From the NCBI RefSeq assembly GCF_001684975.1, contig NZ_MAYH01000045.1, positions 186,001-250,000 of the forward strand: a stretch of 64,000 nucleotides of DNA, in the 5' to 3' direction. Each line of letters starts with the position of its first letter. The stretch's first letter is position 1. The notes under the pieces are model-generated. The model was not told the origin of the DNA, ran no database searches, and was given only the letters and a program-made list of their open reading frames with translations. The position numbers and the translations under genes are program-made. This DNA is from Chryseobacterium artocarpi (GTDB lineage: Bacteria > Bacteroidota > Bacteroidia > Flavobacteriales > Weeksellaceae). Positions 58,825 to 64,000 of the stretch are shown piece by piece.

Positions 58825-59649
58825 TTAATAAATACTACAGTGAGTCCACCAATCTCCGGTATCAGAGGTGTACTTTGTTACAACACTGTTATTTTGAACA
58901 CCTGTGATCGCATTGAGACCTGCAATATTAAGAGAACTGAATGCTACGGTTTCAAAACCTCCACCAGCCAATGAGTTTGCCATTGTTACCATACCGGTAG
59001 ATACATCTATTCCTGTGATCACTGTTGCGTGAAGACCTCCATCCGGCATTATTAATGTTGTTAAAACAGGATGTCCCTGTCCTACATGGATGTTTATATC
59101 CGTTGGTGACGAGATATTAGTACTGGTAAAGAAAGAATTAATAGCCGTATGATATTGTGAAGGAGTTGTTCCGGGACCTATTTCAAAAGTATTGAAGGCT
59201 TCTGCAGGTGTTTTTGCTCCGAAAAATTCAGCGAAATCATCTTTATTTAAACCTGAAACGCCTAAATATTTACCTACCCAATCCAAAGCTCTTACAGCGC
59301 AACTTCCTGAATCTGGGTCCTGTTGGCACATTGCAGGAAGAGTTCCTGGAAGATTATTGGGTGGAGGTGGGGTATTATTATCATCAATACCACCTCCGTC
59401 TGGTGGAAATGGATCATCATTATCGTTCCATCCCGGTGGATCATCATCATTCCATCCTGGAGGATTACTTCCATCATCGAATCCGCCATCGCCATCGTCA
59501 TTGCCACCATGATCTGGAGCTGGAATAATAACTTCAGGGATTTCGGTTTCACTCTGCCCTCCGGCAAGTCCGCCTTTGAATGAATACAATTCACTCTCAT
59601 TCAACAGCTCTAATGTGCTGTTGAGTTCTACTACGTTTGAGTTTCTCAT
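58825..59649 (-). CDS. double-glycine-leader exoprotein with papain-like (C39-like) domain
   Basis: This encodes 274 residues. The N-terminus is a double-glycine leader (TLELLNESELYSFKGG, cleavage after about residue 27) and not a Sec signal. An Asp/Gly/Pro/Asn/Trp-rich linker with repeats such as PPGWNDDD follows (about 45-105). The C-terminal domain (about 110-265) has DSGSCAVRALDWVGKYLGV, GLHATVITGIDVSTG and VTMANSLAGG, a Cys-His-Asn order like papain/C39-fold peptidases. It lies beside a C39 ABC exporter that should cleave and export it. Activity and target are unknown. Confidence 0.82.
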   Translation of the reverse strand: MRNSNVVELNSTLELLNESELYSFKGGLAGGQSETEIPEVIIPAPDHGGNDDGDGGFDDGSNPPGWNDDDPPGWNDNDDPFPPDGGGIDDNNTPPPPNNLPGTLPAMCQQDPDSGSCAVRALDWVGKYLGVSGLNKDDFAEFFGAKTPAEAFNTFEIGPGTTPSQYHTAINSFFTSTNISSPTDINIHVGQGHPVLTTLIMPDGGLHATVITGIDVSTGMVTMANSLAGGGFETVAFSSLNIAGLNAITGVQNNSVVTKYTSDTGDWWTHCSIY

Positions 59650-59677
59650 TTATTTAAAAGTTTAAAAAAGGTTATTA

Positions 59678-60871
59678 TCAGTAAGTAATCAGTTTTCCCG
59701 TATTATCTGTTTTAATGGGAGCAATAATGCTGTCAATAGAATTTTCTTTTTGTCTGTGGGACCATGAAAAGACCTTTATGTATTTGTCCCAGTTTTTATA
59801 CATTTTGTTCAAAATTGATTCGTGATTTTGAGGAAGCAGGAGAGGAGCCTGATGAAGACAATATTCTTTTCCAGGAAGATAATCGCTTGTATAGGCTTCA
59901 TATCCATCAGAAGTAATGAACGAATTTTCTCTATGAAAAAGCAACCAGATATCTACAAACGGGAAGGTGTATTCATACCCGTTTTTGTATTCACCATTTT
60001 CATAAAAGAATTTATAATATTCGAATCCTGTTTTATGCCAGATGCTTTTAGTATATTTTATAATATTTTCTTCTTGAACCGCATCCAGAAGAGTCTGAAT
60101 TTCTTGTTCATCCATACATAGATCTACATCATCATCCCAAGGCATGATATCCTCATGTCTTACAATTCCCAATAATGTACCTGCATGGGCAAAAAGGTTT
60201 AAATTAAGTTCTTTTGATTTATTGGCTAAATAAGTCATGATGCTAATAGCCTGTTCCTTATGATTGCTTTCCCATACATTAATCTCCTGTATTTTTTCAA
60301 GGAAGAAGGAACTTCGATTTTGATATACCGGACATTTTTTTTCATTAAACTCAAACCAATCCGTATCTATCAGAAGAGTCTTTAAGGTATTATTGAATGA
60401 TGCTTCAAGAATTTCCTCATCTACAGGCTGTCTGATAACTTTTAGAGATAATAATTTCTCAATATTTTTACCATTAACAATATAAAAATAGCTGCCCCAA
60501 TAATACCCAAGCCTACTTGGGAATATTTCATTCTTTAAATCATTTTCTACATTCAGTTTATTGTAAGGAATTACAATATCCCAATCATTGGAGGTAGATT
60601 CTGTCTCATGAACAATTGTCTTGTAAGTGCAATTTAATCTTACGTCATTTTCGATGATAACGCAAGGAGCTTCAATATTGTGTTTTAAAATATACTCCCA
60701 AATAAATATATGTGCAGAATAGTTTTGAATATCTTGCGGACACATTTCGAAGCCATACTTTTCAGTATGATAATGGGTATTGCTCTTTTGTAAAGGGATG
60801 TCTGAGGAAATTTCAATAATTTCATGATCATTATGAAGAAATACAGAGTCTTTATTAATTTGGAATATCAT
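59678..60871 (-). CDS. GT25-like plus LicD-like fusion protein
   Basis: This encodes 397 residues with no membrane segment. The N-terminal half (about 1-185) resembles glycosyltransferase family 25: APCVIIENDVRLNCTYK (acidic nucleotide-sugar site) and YFYIVNGKNIEKLLSLKVI. The C-terminal half (about 200-395) is LicD/fukutin-like: FAHAGTLLGIVRHEDIMPWD followed by DDVDLCMDE, then YTFPFVDIWLLFHRENS. LicD-type enzymes transfer phosphocholine or phosphoribitol from CDP donors. Its gene overlaps the IspD-like gene by 17 bp, matching donor synthesis with transfer. The acceptor may be a glycan or the exported protein. Confidence 0.8.
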   Translation of the reverse strand: MIFQINKDSVFLHNDHEIIEISSDIPLQKSNTHYHTEKYGFEMCPQDIQNYSAHIFIWEYILKHNIEAPCVIIENDVRLNCTYKTIVHETESTSNDWDIVIPYNKLNVENDLKNEIFPSRLGYYWGSYFYIVNGKNIEKLLSLKVIRQPVDEEILEASFNNTLKTLLIDTDWFEFNEKKCPVYQNRSSFFLEKIQEINVWESNHKEQAISIMTYLANKSKELNLNLFAHAGTLLGIVRHEDIMPWDDDVDLCMDEQEIQTLLDAVQEENIIKYTKSIWHKTGFEYYKFFYENGEYKNGYEYTFPFVDIWLLFHRENSFITSDGYEAYTSDYLPGKEYCLHQAPLLLPQNHESILNKMYKNWDKYIKVFSWSHRQKENSIDSIIAPIKTDNTGKLITY

Positions 60872-61559
60872 ATTCTGGGGTTTTAGTTTTTAATGCTTTA
60901 GCAGTTATGTAGTCTATAGGAAGGGTTATTTTGATATTCTCTTCATTTCCCTCGATGAGTTTTATCGTGTAACCGGAATATTCAGCCACTGTGGCATCAT
61001 CAAAAAAATGTGATTGGTAAGAGGTTTCGTAAGCTTTTTTTATCACCTCGGATCTGAATACCTGAGGAGTCTGAATGACTTTAAATTCATCCCGATTCAT
61101 CCCCATATTACCTTTTTCATTTATCCTCCTGATTGTTGGAATCATTGATACAGCAGGAACAACGGCGTCATGCTCTCTTATCTCAGTAAAAACTGCATTG
61201 ATCACTTTTTTACTTACAAAAGGTCTTACTGCATCATGAATTCCGATGTAACAATGTGGGTCTTCAATAGTATCCAAAGCATTTTTTACAGAATGAAAAC
61301 GTTCCTTGCCACCTATCACAATTCTGAATGAATGGTCATAATTGAATAGTTCACAAAAGTTCTTCCATATTTGTATATCATCTTTGTTAAGGACGAGGAT
61401 AATTTCAAAGTTATGATGTAGATTATTGATGAATTTATCAATAGTATGCATAAGGATAGGCTTGCCATTCAATGGGAGAAACTGTTTTGCCATTTCGGCT
61501 CCTAATCGGTTTCCTTTTCCGGCTGCCAGTATAATAATATAATTCTTCATGTATTTCAA
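60855..61559 (-). CDS. IspD/TarI-like cytidylyltransferase
   Basis: This encodes 234 residues. The nucleotidyltransferase start ILAAGKGNRLGAEMAKQFLP is complete, with PILMHTIDKF, IGIHDAVRPFVSKKVINAVF, VIQTPQVFRSEVIKKAY and IKLIEGNEENIKITLPIDY. It couples CTP to a phosphorylated polyol. IspD acts on methylerythritol phosphate; TarI and human ISPD act on ribitol phosphate. Sequence alone cannot separate them here, but co-transcription with a LicD-type transferase favours a CDP-ribitol-like product. It leads the four-gene operon. Confidence 0.85.
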   Translation of the reverse strand: MKYMKNYIIILAAGKGNRLGAEMAKQFLPLNGKPILMHTIDKFINNLHHNFEIILVLNKDDIQIWKNFCELFNYDHSFRIVIGGKERFHSVKNALDTIEDPHCYIGIHDAVRPFVSKKVINAVFTEIREHDAVVPAVSMIPTIRRINEKGNMGMNRDEFKVIQTPQVFRSEVIKKAYETSYQSHFFDDATVAEYSGYTIKLIEGNEENIKITLPIDYITAKALKTKTPEYDIPN

Positions 61560-61584
61560 TCGTTTCCTGTTTTTATGGTCGGGT

Positions 61585-61592
61585 CAAAACTA
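61585..61592 (-). promoter_or_regulatory. -7 box for the IspD-like operon
   Basis: TAGTTTTG on the minus strand matches TAnnTTTG, 26 bp before the IspD-like start. It lies in the divergent region shared with the ABC exporter gene, where TATCTTTA (61632-61639, plus strand) is a weaker candidate for the exporter. Confidence 0.45.
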
Positions 61593-61698
61593 TGACATGT
61601 AGAAATTCTTTTTATTAATGGACTGTGAACATATCTTTAAATCTCTGGTAAAGGGTTTTTTGGTGTTTTTTAGTGTCCTTATTTTGCAAAAAAAACTA

Positions 61699-63918
61699 AT
61701 GATAAGACGATTTCCGCAGGAAAGGCAGTATGATAAAATGGATTGCGGTCCCACATGTCTGAAAATAGTAGCCAAACACTATAGAAGATTTTACTCACTT
61801 CAATTTTTAAGAGAATTATGCAGTGTGACGAAAGAAGGCGTTTCACTTGCGGATTTGATTTACACCGCAGATAAAATAGGACTAAAGTCGCATGCCGTTA
61901 AATGTACCGTAAATGATTTAAAGACACAGATAAATCTGCCGGTTATCCTTCATTGGGGAGAAAGCCACTTTGTAGTTCTTTATAAAATTAAAAGCAATAA
62001 AATCTATATATCCGATCCGGCAAAAGGAAAAATCGTTTACGGATTAGAAGCTTTTCAAAAAAAATGGCTTAAAGAAAATAATAAAGGAGTTGCTCTTTTA
62101 TTACAACCCTCAACTCATTTTAAGACGATCAACATAGAGGAAAGTGTTGAACAAAAAAACGGTCTGTTTGATTTCTTAAAATATTTTTCAAATTATAAAC
62201 GAATATTATTCCTATTACTGCTCGTAATGGGTATAATAACAGTATTAAACCTGTTCTTACCATTTATTTCGAGATCCGTGATTGATATTGGAGTAAGTAA
62301 AAGAGATCTTAAGTTTATAGAGATGATTCTTCTGGCAAATCTGGCACTCATCGTGTGTTCTTTTTTTGCAACCGTTGTCAGAGATTGGATCATTCTTCAG
62401 GTTTCAAATAGAGTGAGTGTGAACATTATCTCAGACTATCTGGCAAAACTACTAAGATTGCCATTCAGCTTTTTTGAAAATAAACATCCGGGAGATATTT
62501 TACAGCGAGCACATGATCATGAGCGTATCCGAAGCTTTATTATGGGAAACTCTCTTAATATTATCTTCTCTTTGTTATCATTTTCAGCATTTATATTGGT
62601 GTTGCTGATCTATAATGTTCCTGTTTTTCTGATTTTTATGGGAGGTACCATAACTTATCTTGTATGGATATTTCTATTCTTTAAGGCAAGAAAGCAGGTT
62701 GATATGAACTACTTTGCATTAATGGGCAAAGATCAGGGATTTTGGATTGAAACAATCAATAATATTCAGGAAATCAAGATCAATAACCATGAAACCGCAA
62801 GAAAATTAAAATGGGATGAGATTCAAGCCAAAATTTTTAAACAAAACCTTCAGATGCAGTCTATTACGAATAGACAGAATTCTGGAGCACAGGTGATTGA
62901 TAACCTTAAAAATGTGAGTATTACATTTTATTGCGCCATGCTGGTCATTGATTCCAAGATGACGTTGGGTGAACTGATTTCAATACAGATGATTTTAGGT
63001 TTACTTAATGGACCGATTCAGCAGCTTGTACAGTTTTTTCTGAGCTTTCAGATGGCTAAGCTTAGTTTTAACAGGATTCGCGAGATAAAATCATTGAATG
63101 ATGAAGATCAAAATGAGAACAATAATAATGAGCTGCTGTTCTCTTCAGGGGCACTTCGTTTCTCAAATGTTTATTTTCAATACTCACCAAGACAGCCTTA
63201 TGTGCTTCAAAATTTAAATTTTACAATTCCGGATGGAAAGATAACAGCTATCGTAGGAGATAGCGGAAGTGGAAAATCTACCATTCTGAAGCTATTGTTA
63301 AGACTGTATGAACCATCTTCAGGAGATGTGAAAATAGGAGATATGAACTATAAACATATTAATATTTCTCATTGGCGTAATCAGTGTGGAAGTGTGTTTC
63401 AGGACGGGAAAATCTTTAATGATACTGTTCTCAATAATATTGTTATGAATGCAGAGGATGTTGATTATGAGCTGTTAAAACAAGTGGTGAGTGCCGCCAA
63501 TATGACTGGGGAAATTGAAAATATGCCGCTAGGTTATAAAACGAAAATAGGAGAAAATGGCAGAGGGATCAGCGGAGGACAGAAGCAGAGAATACTTATT
63601 GCCAGAGCATTATACAGAAATCCAAAGTATGTCTTTCTGGATGAAGCAACCAATGCATTGGATTCTATCAATGAAAAAAAAATAGTCAATTCTCTTTCCA
63701 AGCTTTTTATCAATAAAACAGTAGTGGTAGTTGCACATCGTCTCAGTACTATTGTAAATGCAGATCAGATTATTGTAATGAAAGATGGAAGAATCATTGA
63801 AAAAGGAAATCATCAAACTTTAATGGAACAAAAAGGATACTATTATCTATTGTTTGAAAGTCAAATAAATGTTTTAAATGGAGCTGAAAAATTATACACA
63901 GAAGTTGAAACAAACTAA
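61699..63918 (+). CDS. C39-peptidase-containing ABC exporter (PCAT)
   Basis: The ATG at 61699 gives 739 residues and places the peptidase domain at the N-terminus; a 27-codon upstream extension is unlikely. The C39 domain (about 1-130) has the catalytic Cys in YDKMDCGPTCLKIV, the His in WGESHFVVLYKI and the Asp in IYISDPAKGK. Six membrane helices follow (about 155-430). The ATPase (about 490-735) has GDSGSGKSTILKLLL, ISGGQKQRILIARAL, YVFLDEATNALDS and VVAHRLSTI. It cleaves double-glycine leaders and exports the product. The adaptor gene overlaps its end by 41 bp. Confidence 0.95.
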   Translation: MIRRFPQERQYDKMDCGPTCLKIVAKHYRRFYSLQFLRELCSVTKEGVSLADLIYTADKIGLKSHAVKCTVNDLKTQINLPVILHWGESHFVVLYKIKSNKIYISDPAKGKIVYGLEAFQKKWLKENNKGVALLLQPSTHFKTINIEESVEQKNGLFDFLKYFSNYKRILFLLLLVMGIITVLNLFLPFISRSVIDIGVSKRDLKFIEMILLANLALIVCSFFATVVRDWIILQVSNRVSVNIISDYLAKLLRLPFSFFENKHPGDILQRAHDHERIRSFIMGNSLNIIFSLLSFSAFILVLLIYNVPVFLIFMGGTITYLVWIFLFFKARKQVDMNYFALMGKDQGFWIETINNIQEIKINNHETARKLKWDEIQAKIFKQNLQMQSITNRQNSGAQVIDNLKNVSITFYCAMLVIDSKMTLGELISIQMILGLLNGPIQQLVQFFLSFQMAKLSFNRIREIKSLNDEDQNENNNNELLFSSGALRFSNVYFQYSPRQPYVLQNLNFTIPDGKITAIVGDSGSGKSTILKLLLRLYEPSSGDVKIGDMNYKHINISHWRNQCGSVFQDGKIFNDTVLNNIVMNAEDVDYELLKQVVSAANMTGEIENMPLGYKTKIGENGRGISGGQKQRILIARALYRNPKYVFLDEATNALDSINEKKIVNSLSKLFINKTVVVVAHRLSTIVNADQIIVMKDGRIIEKGNHQTLMEQKGYYYLLFESQINVLNGAEKLYTEVETN

Positions 63919-64000
63919 TTCGGAAGAGATCACGTTTTTGGTTTCAAAGATTCCCAGTAGTATCAATATTAAAATATTTACGCTGATTAGTATCCTGTTA
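63878..64000 (+). CDS. HlyD-family secretion adaptor, N-terminal part only
   Basis: The frame starting at ATG 63878 (MELKNYTQKL) overlaps the exporter gene and runs off the window. The 41 visible residues consist of a hydrophilic cytoplasmic tail and the start of a hydrophobic helix (IKIFTLISILL), as expected for the membrane-fusion partner of a PCAT exporter. A TTG start at 63905 is the alternative. The identity is inferred mainly from position. Confidence 0.6.
   Translation, partial: MELKNYTQKLKQTNSEEITFLVSKIPSSINIKIFTLISILL

Noticed and set aside
59192..59583. Several overlapping frames antisense or shifted across the exoprotein linker
   Set aside because: They arise from the repetitive Asp/Gly/Pro codons of the linker and have no start context or protein-like features.

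Overview
The window looks like a chromosomal segment of a member of the Bacteroidota, class Flavobacteriia, most likely Chryseobacterium or a close relative in the Weeksellaceae. The basis is low GC content, promoters with the Bacteroidota -7 box TAnnTTTG, a type IX secretion sorting domain, a Bacteroidota-style ExbB-ExbD-TonB set, an AccD without zinc-ribbon cysteines, and short double-glycine-leader peptides of the kind common in Chryseobacterium. No rRNA, tRNA, CRISPR array, transposase or prophage gene was found. The assignment is inference, since no database search was possible.

Layout. 1-3.1 kb: the 5' end of a DUF885 lipoprotein gene, a small acidic protein, and exbB-exbD-tonB. 3.1-13.4 kb: mostly minus-strand housekeeping genes (SpmA/SpmB-type membrane protein, accD, fbaA, nadK-CBS, a SpoU methyltransferase, a bestrophin-like channel) with several intergenic repeats. 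13.5-16.1 kb: mutS. 16.1-17.0 kb: four tandem small genes for double-glycine-leader, four-cysteine peptides ending in Cys-Cys. 17.3-25 kb: redox proteins, an HI0933-family flavoprotein, thiL, an AraC regulator and a Bcr/CflA exporter. 26-30.5 kb: a LytS/LytTR-type pair, outer-membrane proteins and pepT. 30.7-36.5 kb: HMG-CoA lyase, rhodanese, a SufT/csaA/exonuclease operon, an ATP-grasp enzyme and a double Usp protein. 36.7-44.7 kb: a second histidine kinase/LytTR pair followed by an RND efflux operon. 44.9-48.6 kb: a DUF4840 lipoprotein, an ECF sigma factor with a membrane-anchored barrel protein, and a T9SS cargo protein. 49.0-58.1 kb: a Crp/Fnr regulator, an SIP-like protein, an EmrAB-TolC efflux system, UspA, SIP, ribB and a Na+/H+ antiporter. 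58.2-64.0 kb: a divergent locus with a C39-peptidase ABC exporter and HlyD-like adaptor on one side, and on the other a four-gene operon (IspD-like cytidylyltransferase, GT25-LicD fusion, double-glycine-leader cysteine-peptidase-like exoprotein, secreted helical protein).

How the parts fit together. The C39 ABC exporter at 61.7 kb would cleave double-glycine leaders. Possible substrates here are the exoprotein encoded beside it and, in trans, the four cysteine-rich peptides at 16-17 kb. The IspD-like/LicD pair would make and transfer a CDP-alcohol-derived phosphate group, so the 58-64 kb locus may be an undescribed secretion-plus-glycan-phosphate system. This is the strongest candidate for something new.

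Two regulatory patterns are directly visible. Three minus-strand promoters (uspA, ribB, antiporter) each carry a Crp/Fnr-type dyad (TTGAC-N4-RTYAA) exactly 22 bp from the -7 box. The control regions of the LytTR kinase operon and the RND operon share ACGTTTCA-type direct repeats with a 21-bp period.
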